A stretch of 64,000 bases of DNA from Ceratothoa steindachneri (Eukaryota > Arthropoda > Malacostraca > Isopoda > Cymothoidae). Each line of letters begins with the position of its first letter. Position 1 is the first letter of the stretch. The translations under genes and the position numbers were made by a program. This document shows positions 55,020-64,000 of this stretch, piece by piece. The stretch is from positions 16,215,937 through 16,279,936 of the forward strand of contig OZ018333.1 of NCBI GenBank assembly GCA_963969495.1, written 5' to 3'. Under the pieces are notes generated by a model. The model searched no databases, had not been told where the DNA came from, and saw nothing but the letters and a program-made list of their open reading frames with translations.

Positions 55020-55680
55020 CATTTATTGTAGGAATTTTTAAATTGTTATGAAATCAGTTAGATTGCCTTTAAGGTGCCATTTTGGTCTTGTATATGATCT
55101 GACTTTTAGGGCTGTTTCAAAGAGTACTGGGAAATGGTCACTATTAAACAGATCTGACAAAACTCTCCAATGAAAAATGGTTTTCGGAGAATGGGAGCAT
55201 AAAGATAAGTCAAGGTGAGAGAGGTAGCCCCTAAGTTCATTATAATAGGTCTGAATCTTCCTTAAAATCAGAAATTGAGTTTCCTCTAGGACAATAGTGT
55301 GATGATCCCCACATAGAGTAGAGTCCTTTAAAGTCACCAGTCATTAATACTGGTAAGGAAGTTGTCTATAGAGATGGGTTAGTGTTTGTGATGTTAATGT
55401 TACATTAGTTGAGATGTAAATGGAGCATACTATGAAGGTTTGAGATGGTAAATTATTTGGTCAGCTAATGCTTTTAGATCTGAGTTAAGATCCAGTGGAA
55501 TACATAGTATGCAAGAAGCTATACCAAGTAATGCACCACATACATGTACATTTCTATCCTCTCTCAAAATATATCCATTTAAATACGTCATATTCATTGT
55601 TAAGTCTGGTCTCTTGTAAACATATGATCGATAGAATGTATTATTCATTTAGGATTAACTGGAGAAATGGTAATTTATTT
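55020..55680 (-). pseudogene. Jockey/I-type LINE endonuclease fragment
   Basis: The minus strand reads GALLGIASCILCIPLDLNSD, then LKALA (near 55530-55460). Further on come LSHLDLSLCSHSPKT, FHWRVLSDLFNSDHFPVLFE (SDH motif, near 55140) and RPKWHLKGNLTDF. This is the second half of an APE-type endonuclease, as in jockey-like LINEs. Several stops; no RT follows. Not family A, whose equivalent reads differently. Confidence 0.65.
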
Positions 55681-55689
55681 GGAAAACTA

Positions 55690-56017
55690 TATGAATTCCA
55701 TTGAAAAATCTTGTCTATCAGTAATTTTGTTTAGTTTATAAAATTAATCCCTAAATAGAATCCTATACCCACCCTTACTATCAGCTAATTTCTTTAAAAA
55801 CCCTACTTAATTAAAATATAAGGACATTCTATTAACTGCTTGTTGAGATGCAATATTCATTTCCATGACTGTTCAATATTCTTTAAGAATAGATCAAAGT
55901 GTCTCATATATGACTATATTTTTGTTTTCCAAGTTCATAATTGTTTAGGTTTTGGGAGATGAAGATTTAAGTAGGTATATTTTTTTCTAATTCAACTAGA
56001 TTACACTGTATTTCTTT
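55690..56017. other. AT-rich sequence, nothing recognised
   Basis: Flanking DNA to the left of the full-length LINE insertion. No gene or repeat recognised. Confidence 0.5.
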
Positions 56018-56029
56018 AGATACATTTTT
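56018..56029 (+). repeat. Target-site duplication, left copy (AGATACATTTTT)
   Basis: Identical to 62991-63002. The T run merges with the poly(T) tail, so the exact length is 8 to 12 bp. Confidence 0.85.
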
Positions 56030-56050
56030 TTTTTTTTTTTTTTTTTTTTT

Positions 56051-56271
56051 ATATAGAGCCCATCTGGCAACTACCCACTTGGGCATAAGTCGCCGAAAAA
56101 CACGACAGCCTAGAATTAGGCTACTTTAAAGTTAAAATATGAAAACTTAACAATCAATATAAATTTGAAAAACTTAACAATCGAAGCAATCTCCGGCAGC
56201 GGGGGGAGGTCCCCCTCACCCCGGTGCAGGAGAGTGCAATCTAAAACAAAACAATAACAAAAAAAGGAACC
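56051..56271 (-). other. 3' UTR of the intact family-A LINE
   Basis: Follows the ORF2 stop. The end motif GAGCCCATCTGGC (on +) is conserved at 4417 and 24500 in other copies, a likely recognition feature for the element's own RT. Confidence 0.75.
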
Positions 56272-59200
56272 TTAAATAAAGGGGAGAAGGCCGGCCTCCC
56301 CCAAAAAGTCAATAAGTCCACCAGTCATGGTGCACGCACTCGTCCCGAGTACAAGGGACAGGCGGTAGCGACCCCGCCCATCCCGGTACCGAGACAGGTA
56401 TCGTGCGCGAAGATCACCCAGACTGGGACATTCGACAAGAATATGCCGAACAGTCTGGGGGACGACGCAGTCGTTGCAATAGGGCACATGCGAGCGCTCC
56501 ACCAAGTAACGATGCGTCACACGAGTGTGTCCGATTCGAAGACGACAGAAAGCAACCTGAAGCCGCCGCGGCATTGGGGGATAGGTCCATGGGAACAGTC
56601 GCGGCGCAATGGCACGCAACTTTAAGTTCCCCTCGACCGTCTCCCATCTTCTTTGCCAAGCAGTCCGAAGAGCTGCCCGTATTCCTGCCATGTAGTCGGT
56701 GTGAGGAAGAGCGAAACGCTGGTCCGGTCGCAGAGTCCTCGCGGACTCTTTGGCGCCCTCATCGGCGCGCTCATTCCCCGCAATTCCTACATGTCCAGGA
56801 ACCCAGCAGAAGATAATCTCGACATCTGCCCGGCTCGCCAAAACCGTGGCGTCACGGATTTCGCGAACCAGGGGATGCGGAGATTCCAATGCCCCGAGAG
56901 CACTCAGGGCGCTTTGTGAGTCGCTATAAATCACAATCCGGTCTCCGAACCGGGCACGTCGCGTAATCTCCCGTACCGAGTGGTGTATTGCCACCAGCTC
57001 GGCCGTGAAGACAGACGCAGCGCCTGGTAGAGCCCCGCTGACTTCAAACAGAGGGGATACGGCGTGGAAGCCGACCCCCTCTTGGGACTTGGAGCCATCC
57101 GTATACACTGGCACGGTACCAGCGTGACACGATGTGTGCTCCAAAAAGATCGAACGCAATACTCCCGGCGCAGTACAAGCTTTGGGAGCAGAGGCGTGGC
57201 GACAAATAGCCAAATGTGGTACCCTCCAGGGTGGCGTCCTGGGCAGAACCAGGGGCGCCACCGGCCCGAGAGCTATATCTACCTCTCGAAGGAGTTTCCT
57301 GGCCCTAAACCCAAAGGGCTTAGGGTATGACTGGCGTCTCTCGGCGGCATAGGCACCATCGAGATCAGCTGCGGATGCAGTGAGAGCTGTTGGCGACTGG
57401 GGGAGGCGCCGGGCTCGCGCGTACAGGCGAGTAATACACTGCACGCGGCGCAGAGCGAGTGGCATCTCCCCAGCATCGACCAACAGGCTCTCAATGGGGG
57501 AAGTGCGGAAGGCACCGGTCGCAAGGCGAAGGCCGGTGTGGTGGATCGAATCCACCTTCCGCAATAAACGCTCGGCTGCGGATGCATAAAACTCGCATCC
57601 GTAGTCGAGCTTCGAGCGAACAAAGGATCGATAAAAAAGTAAGGCGGTAGCCCTATCAGCGCCCCAAGCGCTGAACGTCACGGAACGGAGAATGTCCATG
57701 GCGCGGGTACAAGAGACCCTAAGGCTGCGAATGTGAGCCTCCCAGGTGAGGCGTCGGTCGAATACAAGACCAAGGAAACGGTGCGACTCAACCACATCCA
57801 GGCGCACCCCATTAAGAAACAAATCTGGGTCGGGGTGAAGCCGTGGATGGCGGCAGAAGTGCACCACCTTAGTCTTGGCCAAAGAAAACCGAAACCTGTG
57901 CGCTTCGGCATAGCGTGAGACGCGGTTCAATGCCTGTTGGAGTCGGCGCTCCAGAGTTGGCATCTGGGCCGCGCCAAAAGAGATCGAAAGGTCGTCCACG
58001 TAGAGCGTAGCGAGAACATCTTCCGGCAGCACCGAGGTGATGCCGTTGATGCTCAGGGCAAAGAGTGTGACACTGAGGACACTTCCCTGCGGGACACCCT
58101 CTTCCTGCTCCTTTGGGCCGGAGAGGGCTCCCCCCACCCGTACGCGGAATCGACGATCTCGCAAAAATTCAGATATAAACATTGGGAGGCGTCCCCTCGC
58201 CCCCATCGTGTGGAGAGTCTCCATGATACCGTATCGCCATGCGGTATCATAGGCTTTCTCCAGATCAAAAAACACCGTGGCGTAGTGCTGTCTACGAAGG
58301 AAAGCCTCGCAGACGGCATTTTCCAGTCGGAGCAGAGCATCCGACGTGGAGTGGAACTTACGGAAGCCGCACTGTGCAGAAGACAGATGGCCTCCGCTGT
58401 CCAGGAAATAGGCTAATCTAACATTTACCAATTTCTCCATCAACTTGCACACGCAAGAGGTTAGAGAGATTGGGCGGAAACCGGTCGGAGTAGAGTGATC
58501 TCTCCCCGGCTTGCGAAAGGCGAGCACAGTAGCGATTCGCCAGGAGTCTGGGAGGAGACCTTCCACCCAGATCCTGTTGAACAAATCTAATAGAAAGGCC
58601 ATGCCTCGCTCACCCAGGTGTCGAAGCATGGCGTACGGGACATCGTCCGGACCATGGGCGGTGTCCGCGCACGAAGCGAGAGCGGAACGCAACTCACTCA
58701 CAGTAAACTTGTCGTTGAAGGGTTCTCCGCCTCTGGAGGTAAAGTCCAGCCGGCGGCCTTCCGCGACATCACGACGTGCATTGAATGCTGGCGGAGCAGC
58801 ATCACGGCTAGAGAATGCGGAAAAAGCGGTCGCTAAGGATTCCGCCACGGACGCGGGGTCCGAGATTGCGGTCCCATTCTCCTGGAGAACGGGAGGGGGG
58901 TCCTGCGAGAACTTGCCCCGAATCCTTTTGACTCGCTTCCACACCTCAGCTAAAGGGGTCTTCCCGTTAAGTGAAGACACGTATGCCCGCCAAGAAGAGC
59001 GGCGGGCGTGCTTCGAAATATACCGGAACCTAGCCCTAGCCCGACGAAATTCAGCGACGGTGAAATCGTTCGGGCGGCGCTTATAGCGCATGTAGGCATA
59101 ACGCTTCTGTTTGAGGGCCGTCTCACACTCGGCCGACCACCATGGGAGTGGTCGGCGTGCAAAACGGCCAGACGTCCTAGGAATAGTAGTCAGGCCCACG

Positions 59201-60102
59201 GCGATGAGGTTGCCGGAGAAGAACTCGACGGCCTCATCTACCGACCTAAACTCCTTGACTGAGATAGAGAATTCAGTCATTTCCTGAAATGCAGGCCACC
59301 GCGCCCGCGCCAAGCACCACCGAGGTGGTCTCTCAGGCGGCAGTTGCCCTGAAAATGATATTTGAATGGGAAAGTGATCACTACCATGGAGGTCATCGAC
59401 CACCCCCCAATCAAAATCAGGCTGTGCATCCGAAGAGCACAAAGATAGGTCAAGGCAAGAAAATGAAGCGGTTCTCGGACAGTGATGCGTAAACTCATCC
59501 ACGTTTAGGACACCCATCTCAAGCTCTTCGATCAGATCGGCAAGGACTTGTCCCCTGGGATTTATGGTGTAATCTCCCCAGAGAGGATGCCTGCCGTTCA
59601 GATCTCCAAGCAAGAGATAGGGCCTCGGCAACCGTGCCACGACGCGGTGAAAGTCCCCCGCGTCGAAGTCAGCTGACGGTGGAATGTACGCAGAAATGAT
59701 AGTATACCTCCTATCCAGGTGCAGCTGCACAGCCACTGCCTGAAAGGAGGTATCTAAAGAGAAAGGAAGAACGGAGACATCATGCCGGGTGTAAACCGCG
59801 CATCCCCCAGCCCGGCCGTCCCGCGGTGGTTGGGTCGCAAGACCCTTATACCCCGGGAGGGCAGGCAGGGGGCACGCGCCTAGCATGGTCTCCTGCAAAA
59901 AAATAGCTAACGGGGAACGGGATGAGGCGAGCCTCCGCAGCTCCTCCCAGTTGGCCCGGAGTCCACGGCAATTCCATTGAAGGAATATGCCCTCCAGGCC
60001 TAGCTCGGAGGAGACGCGGGGGCCCTCCTCGAATTGAAGACCCTCACGGGAATGGCCGTACGCTTCCCGGGGGCAGAACCCCGGGCGCTGTTGGCCGGAC
60101 AA
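56272..60102 (-). CDS. Family-A LINE ORF2: endonuclease, reverse transcriptase, RNase H
   Basis: 1276 residues, open. Residues 38-250: APE endonuclease (FLQWNCRGLR, IFLQETML with catalytic Glu about 71, LLGDLNGRHPLWGD, SDHFPI about 241). Residues about 475-790: RT ([67 protein letters not shown], catalytic LYVDD at 701-704, RFLGLVFDRRLTWE). Residues about 997-1120: RNase H with VYTDGSK (Asp 1002), FTAELVAI (Glu 1035), IYSDSQSAL (Asp 1061) and GNERADE (Asp 1114), all four residues present. The C-terminus has a zinc-knuckle-like YCNDCVVPQTVRHILVEC. This one protein nicks target DNA, primes and copies the RNA. The first ATG (60102) lies inside ORF1; reinitiation or frameshifting is likely. Start uncertain; the conserved part begins near residue 38. 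Confidence 0.93.
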   Translation of the reverse strand: MSGQQRPGFCPREAYGHSREGLQFEEGPRVSSELGLEGIFLQWNCRGLRANWEELRRLASSRSPLAIFLQETMLGACPLPALPGYKGLATQPPRDGRAGGCAVYTRHDVSVLPFSLDTSFQAVAVQLHLDRRYTIISAYIPPSADFDAGDFHRVVARLPRPYLLLGDLNGRHPLWGDYTINPRGQVLADLIEELEMGVLNVDEFTHHCPRTASFSCLDLSLCSSDAQPDFDWGVVDDLHGSDHFPIQISFSGQLPPERPPRWCLARARWPAFQEMTEFSISVKEFRSVDEAVEFFSGNLIAVGLTTIPRTSGRFARRPLPWWSAECETALKQKRYAYMRYKRRPNDFTVAEFRRARARFRYISKHARRSSWRAYVSSLNGKTPLAEVWKRVKRIRGKFSQDPPPVLQENGTAISDPASVAESLATAFSAFSSRDAAPPAFNARRDVAEGRRLDFTSRGGEPFNDKFTVSELRSALASCADTAHGPDDVPYAMLRHLGERGMAFLLDLFNRIWVEGLLPDSWRIATVLAFRKPGRDHSTPTGFRPISLTSCVCKLMEKLVNVRLAYFLDSGGHLSSAQCGFRKFHSTSDALLRLENAVCEAFLRRQHYATVFFDLEKAYDTAWRYGIMETLHTMGARGRLPMFISEFLRDRRFRVRVGGALSGPKEQEEGVPQGSVLSVTLFALSINGITSVLPEDVLATLYVDDLSISFGAAQMPTLERRLQQALNRVSRYAEAHRFRFSLAKTKVVHFCRHPRLHPDPDLFLNGVRLDVVESHRFLGLVFDRRLTWEAHIRSLRVSCTRAMDILRSVTFSAWGADRATALLFYRSFVRSKLDYGCEFYASAAERLLRKVDSIHHTGLRLATGAFRTSPIESLLVDAGEMPLALRRVQCITRLYARARRLPQSPTALTASAADLDGAYAAERRQSYPKPFGFRARKLLREVDIALGPVAPLVLPRTPPWRVPHLAICRHASAPKACTAPGVLRSIFLEHTSCHAGTVPVYTDGSKSQEGVGFHAVSPLFEVSGALPGAASVFTAELVAIHHSVREITRRARFGDRIVIYSDSQSALSALGALESPHPLVREIRDATVLASRADVEIIFCWVPGHVGIAGNERADEGAKESARTLRPDQRFALPHTDYMAGIRAALRTAWQRRWETVEGNLKLRAIAPRLFPWTYPPMPRRLQVAFCRLRIGHTRVTHRYLVERSHVPYCNDCVVPQTVRHILVECPSLGDLRARYLSRYRDGRGRYRLSLVLGTSACTMTGGLIDFLGEAGLLPFI

Positions 60103-62456
60103 AGCGCTGAAGGCGCTGTCGCCTTCGAGGACTTATTGGGGGAGGTTGGGCTCGCCATGCGAGTCTTTTCCTCCCTCCGCCTCGAAACTTTAGGCGGGCG
60201 TTGCGGCTTCGGAGGCGGGGGGCCCTCTTTTCGAGGAACCACCGTCTCCGAGCCACTCGCTCCACCTCGGGGCGTGGGCAAAGGGGCCGAAGCTCCTTTG
60301 TTGCTGTCCTCCTTTCGGGGAACAGCTTTAGGAACCCCGGAAGATGGCCTAGCGACCATCTTCAGGGGTGTTGCCTCCTGTGAGTCTAACGACTCGGTGG
60401 AGGCGCGTGGCCGTTTCGCTTTACGCGAAACGGTCACGCTGGGGGAAGAGGGGGGAGCCCTGGTTTTAGCCGGGGCAGGGTATGAACCCTTTTTGCCGCC
60501 AGCTTTACCAGGGGAGCGCCCAGGTTGGGTAGAGCCCACAGAAGGGCTCCGAATGGGCGCGGAAACAACCGTGCTCGTTGGCCTGGATGGGCCAGGAGCA
60601 GAGGGTGCCTTTCTAACTATTGAGGCATATGACGTCCCAGGCAGAGCCGGGCGCGCCAGGACCAAGTCCTTTGCCTCGCGGAATGAGAGTCGATCCTGGG
60701 CCTGAACGGCCAGGATTTCTTTCTCAAGGAGATATGCACCACATTGCTTCGAAGAAGCAGGGTGCGGCTCTCCGCAATTGACACACTTGGCCACACACGA
60801 TTTGGACTTATCGTGTGCGACCTTGGAGCAATTTACACAGACTTCGGGTGACCCCGATTTTGCACGTCTACATGATCGATTCGCATGGCCGAAGCGGTGG
60901 CAGTAATAGCACCGCCGCGGCAGTGGCACGAATGCCTTCACGCGGTAGCGGTACCAACCGGCACGCACCGACTCAGGGAGCTTGTCACAGTCGAACGTGA
61001 CGAAGAGTGTAGGGGTGGGTCTCGAGGCCCCTCCCTGTTTTCTCATCACACGTTCGACCTTGACCGCCCCATGGTCGGCCAGCTCTAGGGTGATGTCCTC
61101 AATGGAGTAGTCAACGAGTTCCCTCGCATAAACTACTCCTTTCACAAAGTTCATGGTAGAGTGCGGCGTCACACTCACCGGGGGGCCATGAAGTGTCCGA
61201 AGAGCACTTATCTTGGCCGCCTCGGCGGGATTCGCCGCATTCGCCAGAAGGCTCCCGTCCGAGAAACGGGTTACCTTCGGCTCTCTACCAATTGCACTAG
61301 CTAATCCTCTCCTCTGATGGATCATGTTGCCCTTGGACAACATGGTGCCATCAGTGGAGCGAATAACGAGGAAGCGTTTGAAGCCAGCGGGCTCGAAAAC
61401 GCCAGGTAACCTCTGAATCAGGGGCCCCGATGTCATCGAGGCTCCGCCCTGTGCATTCTTGGTCTTAGTCGTAGTCAGGGGCTCCGCACACGAGGGGGTA
61501 GAGGGGCCGGATGTGCCGATCTTGGCTTGGTCGCCTACCAAAGTGGTAGCAGACCTATCCGTCCCCGCAGCCCCCGCGGATGGAGAGGAGCCCCGAGTCT
61601 TCTTCGTCTTTTGAGTCTTTTTAGTCTTTTTCTTTTTAGGAGAGGAGGGCGGGGAATGAACCCGCTTTTCACCTCCGCCGGCAGAAGTCCCCAGGCCAGA
61701 TGGACCAGCCTCAGCCAGGTCCCTCTCCGAAATGGAGAAGGTCCTGGTTGTCGTAGGGGCACCTGTCGGAGGAGATCCCTCCCCTCCTTCTACTGCCTCG
61801 GAGCCCTCAGCCATTTGAGGAGGACCTTGCATAGGGGCGGATTCGGGTTCGGTGCTTGGCGCCGAGCCCGAATTCCCCCCCATGGAAGGCCCTACCGTCT
61901 GGGGCTGGGTCTCCTCAAGGACCATGTCTATCACAGGAGGGGCCTCCAGTTGGCCATCTCCTCCCAGAACATCGCAGGTCTCCTTGGCAGTATTGTCACT
62001 AGTCAGGTGGTGTGGGGAGGCACAGGCCTTGACCCCAGCAAGGTTCAAAATTCTTGCCAGCAGGTCTTTTGAGGGAAGCGACCGAAGGGGCCTGGCTTCC
62101 CTCTCCCCCCTAAGGGGGTTTGCCCTACCGAGCCGCTTGCACGAGGGGCGGTCGGCAATGGGCTGCCTGCTGGCTTTCTTGGCAGTCCCCTTAGAAAGCA
62201 AAGGAGGGACTGCCGCTGGAGATAGGGAGGTGCCCGAAAGCACCTCCAGAGAAGGGGGTGAGGGGGAGTCCCCTACACCCGTAGGCGTAGGAGAGGAGTA
62301 AGCCTCCTCTCCGGTTAAAGAATTATGGAGGGTCCCTTGCGCAAGCACAAGGGGGGGGACCTCCATTTTCTCGGTGGAGCTGCCCGAGGGCGGCTCCGTA
62401 GATGTTTTTGGGGAAGTTGGGGGTTGGGGTTTTTGTTTTTTTTCATACATGGGCAT
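60000..62456 (-). CDS. Family-A LINE ORF1: gag-like RNA-binding protein
   Basis: 818 residues. A long Pro/Ser/Thr/Lys-rich, probably disordered N-terminal part includes a basic stretch (PPSSPKKKKTKKTQKTKK) that may localise the protein to the nucleus. A conserved middle domain is present in all family copies (VTPHSTMNFVKGVVYARELV, DYSIEDITLELADHGAVKVE). Three CCHC knuckles follow at about residues 513-570: CYYCHRFGHANRSC, CVNCSKVAHDKSKSC and CVNCGEPHPASSKQC. Then a second Ser/Pro-rich tail. It would coat element RNA and form the RNP. ATG at 62456 (MPMYEKKQKPQPP); related copies start MPN. Overlaps ORF2 at its 3' end. Confidence 0.92.
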   Translation of the reverse strand: MPMYEKKQKPQPPTSPKTSTEPPSGSSTEKMEVPPLVLAQGTLHNSLTGEEAYSSPTPTGVGDSPSPPSLEVLSGTSLSPAAVPPLLSKGTAKKASRQPIADRPSCKRLGRANPLRGEREARPLRSLPSKDLLARILNLAGVKACASPHHLTSDNTAKETCDVLGGDGQLEAPPVIDMVLEETQPQTVGPSMGGNSGSAPSTEPESAPMQGPPQMAEGSEAVEGGEGSPPTGAPTTTRTFSISERDLAEAGPSGLGTSAGGGEKRVHSPPSSPKKKKTKKTQKTKKTRGSSPSAGAAGTDRSATTLVGDQAKIGTSGPSTPSCAEPLTTTKTKNAQGGASMTSGPLIQRLPGVFEPAGFKRFLVIRSTDGTMLSKGNMIHQRRGLASAIGREPKVTRFSDGSLLANAANPAEAAKISALRTLHGPPVSVTPHSTMNFVKGVVYARELVDYSIEDITLELADHGAVKVERVMRKQGGASRPTPTLFVTFDCDKLPESVRAGWYRYRVKAFVPLPRRCYYCHRFGHANRSCRRAKSGSPEVCVNCSKVAHDKSKSCVAKCVNCGEPHPASSKQCGAYLLEKEILAVQAQDRLSFREAKDLVLARPALPGTSYASIVRKAPSAPGPSRPTSTVVSAPIRSPSVGSTQPGRSPGKAGGKKGSYPAPAKTRAPPSSPSVTVSRKAKRPRASTESLDSQEATPLKMVARPSSGVPKAVPRKEDSNKGASAPLPTPRGGASGSETVVPRKEGPPPPKPQRPPKVSRRREEKTRMASPTSPNKSSKATAPSALCPANSARGSAPGKRTAIPVRVFNSRRAPASPPS

Positions 62457-62990
62457 GGTGACCCTCTTTTGATTACGGGACGCAATAGCTCATCACCTCT
62501 CGCAGTTGCCCGCACTGCGAGAGGTGCTTACAAGCCCGGCAGAGCCAGGCGCCGCCATTCGGGACCACCCCTCCCGCCTGGTGGCCTGGCAGTCCTTCGG
62601 CATGGCGGCTCCACCTTGGACACGGCGTAAAAAATATAGGTTGTGAAGAGGAGAGGAAAAGGGATGTGAGGAAGATGTGGGTGGGGATGAAGCAGGTTGT
62701 TAAAAAAACCCCATCCCGAACCTGAGCTGAGGGGTTAGGGAACAATGTCCCCCCCCCCCCCTCAGCCCCGATCCGGGGTGGTTGGCTTGAGAAGAAGGTC
62801 AGCATTCTACCCTGTGAAATTAGAGGCTGACCAGAGAAAGTTGTGGGAGAGGTTGTATGAAAAGCGACGAGGTAGGGGAGAAATCGGGCTATCTGAAGGA
62901 AGGAAGAGAGGCTAAGCTGGGGCCGGACGGAGCGCTGGATCCCGTCAGCACGGCGGCCAGGATGGCAAATCGCCGCGCCCCTTACGGGGT
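62457..62990 (-). promoter_or_regulatory. 5' UTR / likely internal promoter of the family-A LINE
   Basis: 534 bp upstream of ORF1, shared by copies ending at 29754 and 14237. All end with the same 5' terminus: on minus CCCCGTAAGGGGCG, a small inverted repeat (CCCC/GGGG). Since LINEs must carry their own promoter, this region is the likely start of transcription. No classical promoter element was identified. Confidence 0.6.
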
Positions 62991-63002
62991 AGATACATTT
63001 TT
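62991..63002 (+). repeat. Target-site duplication, right copy (AGATACATTTTT)
   Basis: Partner of 56018-56029, directly after the LINE 5' end. Confidence 0.88.
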
Positions 63003-63132
63003 AATGGGCTCTTTATTGTGGATACATTCATATCTTGGAGAGGCATAAAGTTTTAACATAATTTCATAGATGACAAAAGCAAGATGGCCCAATCAAAGGT
63101 CATCCACATCTGTCAAAACCCACACACCAAAT

Positions 63133-63300
63133 ACATCCATAGGATTGTCAAATCATGCATCTACAATATACAATTTAATCAATCCAGAGGATTGTCATAT
63201 CATGCATCTACAATATAAAATTTAATCAATCCAGAGGATTGTGTCAGGTCATGCAACTATAATATACAATTAGAACCATCCACAGGAATGTGTCAAAAAC
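63133..63300. repeat. Tandem repeat of about 47 bp (3.5 units)
   Basis: AGGATTGTCAAATCATGCAT-type units begin at 63141, 63188, 63235 and 63284, becoming less similar to the right. No coding. Confidence 0.85.
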
Positions 63301-63779
63301 AAAAAGCATCATCATCAAGACTCGTTAAATTCCAAATCAATCATAATATACAAAAATAAAAAAAGTGCATTCATTGGAATTGGTTCAGAATCCCCCTTCC
63401 CCCATAAAGGTTAACCCTCCCTCCCCATATAATCATCTAATCTGCATTTGAAAACATTCAAGTTTGGACTGTCTACTGTCTCAGATGGCAAAAATATTTT
63501 AAAACATCCAACCTACACCTCTGTTTATTAAAATATTTCAGTAGTGACCCCTAGTCCTATTACTACCTTCCAATACAAATAACTTGCTAAAATCCAACTT
63601 ATCCATCTCAGAACAGATTTTAAAAAGCCCAATCATATCTCCCCTTATTAAATATTTTTCTGAGACAGCACTCAAGTAAAGAAATAAATAAACATTGCCT
63701 GCATTTTGTAAGAGTGACTGGAATAAAAACATTTTGAAGAAATTTAAATGAAACTTGATAAGTCTTATAATAGTAGTTG
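63301..63779. other. AT-rich sequence, unclassified
   Basis: No gene recognised. Repeat-derived character is likely from context but no family was assigned. Confidence 0.4.
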
Positions 63780-64000
63780 ATTGCGGAGGGCTTTAATAGC
63801 CTACAGAAGTGACTGGATCTTAAAGAAAATTGAGCTCGGAGGCACCAGACCCCATAGACATGCACACCCAATTTTTGTCACAAGAGTGACTGCTGGCAAG
63901 ATTTTCCCCAAGGGGGCTGGAAAATCATAAACTGTGGAACCACGTAAGATAACTCCTCTTTTTGTTATCTCTTCTTTTTTGTTGTCTCTTCTTTTTGTAA
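63780..64000 (+). mobile_element. Partial Gypsy LTR, running off the window
   Basis: Diverged reverse complement of the LTRs at 34300-34510 and 42300-42500: GAAAATTGAGCTC, ACACCCAATTTTTGTCACAA, GAGTGACTGCTGGCAAGATT, AAATCATAAACTGTGGAACC. Oriented on the plus strand, so this copy lies opposite to the full-length one. The remainder continues beyond the window; whether it is a solo LTR cannot be seen. Confidence 0.85.

Larger units (their letters stand above)
56031..62990 (-). mobile_element. Intact full-length family-A LINE (RNase H-bearing, I/LOA-like)
   Basis: A 6.96-kb non-LTR element on the minus strand. It has a 5' UTR of about 534 bp, ORF1 (818 residues), ORF2 (1276 residues) overlapping ORF1 by about 100 nt in a different frame, a 3' UTR of about 220 bp and a poly(A) tail (T run to 56050 on +). 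Both ORFs are open from end to end. Flanked by a target-site duplication (AGATACATTTTT). GC-rich relative to the surroundings. The domain order endonuclease-RT-RNase H-zinc knuckle fits the I/LOA group; the exact clade needs a tree. At least five decayed copies of the same family lie in this window, all on the minus strand. It may still be active. Confidence 0.93.

Noticed and set aside
60034..60705. + strand open frame of 223 codons
   Set aside because: Antisense to LINE ORF1; no recognisable domain.
63133..63300. Tandem 47-bp repeats considered as a CRISPR array
   Set aside because: Adjacent repeats without unique spacers, in a eukaryotic transposon-rich context.
1..64000. tRNA, rRNA or other structured RNA genes
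   Set aside because: No convincing A/B boxes or cloverleaf and no rRNA-like segment were noticed. This was a visual scan only; tRNAscan or Rfam would be decisive.

Overview
This is eukaryotic nuclear DNA, almost certainly from an arthropod. A crustacean is my best guess, with low confidence, based on the style of the C2H2 zinc fingers and the mix of transposon families. There are no bacterial-type operons. One gene with spliced exons is visible. Nearly everything else is transposable-element sequence of several ages, often nested.

Layout. 1-3560 holds a decayed endonuclease/reverse-transcriptase (RT) LINE (+). 3702-4320 is an internally deleted hAT remnant (-). 4413-5420 is a deleted fragment of a GC-rich LINE called family A here. 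6258-7409 is a dead Tc1-like transposon. 7661-16545 (-) is a host C2H2 zinc-finger gene: one long finger exon at the 3' end and four short upstream exons. A ~6.9 kb intron contains a deleted mariner, two family-A remnants and another mariner scrap. 17445-19682 carries a broken member of a conserved, uncharacterised arthropod/hydrozoan protein family, flanked by 53-bp inverted repeats; this looks like a DNA transposon. 23150-30830 is an old family-A copy with a younger, internally deleted family-A copy (24479-29754) inserted in it, with clear target-site duplications.

30990-46000 starts with a Gypsy gag remnant and a 317-bp pogo/Tigger-type MITE. A jockey-like LINE follows, carrying a perfect 344-bp tandem duplication. 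A complete-length but decayed Ty3/Gypsy element (34048-42842, -) splits this LINE between ORF1 and ORF2. 45700-50062 is a CR1-type LINE with an SGNH-esterase ORF1, next to an inverted CR1 fragment (50063-51060). 51658-54720 holds a second, 5'-truncated copy of the Gypsy family (+) between 92-bp direct repeats. 56031-62990 is a full-length family-A LINE with both ORFs open, a poly(A) tail and target-site duplications; it is the only apparently intact element. The last 220 bp enter another Gypsy LTR.

How it fits together. The zinc-finger gene is the only host gene supported. Each transposon would have encoded its own mobilisation machinery: gag-like RNA-binding ORF1s, endonuclease-RT ORF2s, or Gypsy gag-protease-RT-RNase H-integrase. 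The most unusual points are the inverted-repeat-flanked uncharacterised ORF at 17.4-19.7 kb and a second retropepsin-like domain between RNase H and integrase in the Gypsy family, present in both copies. All family assignments come from reading motifs; no database search was possible.
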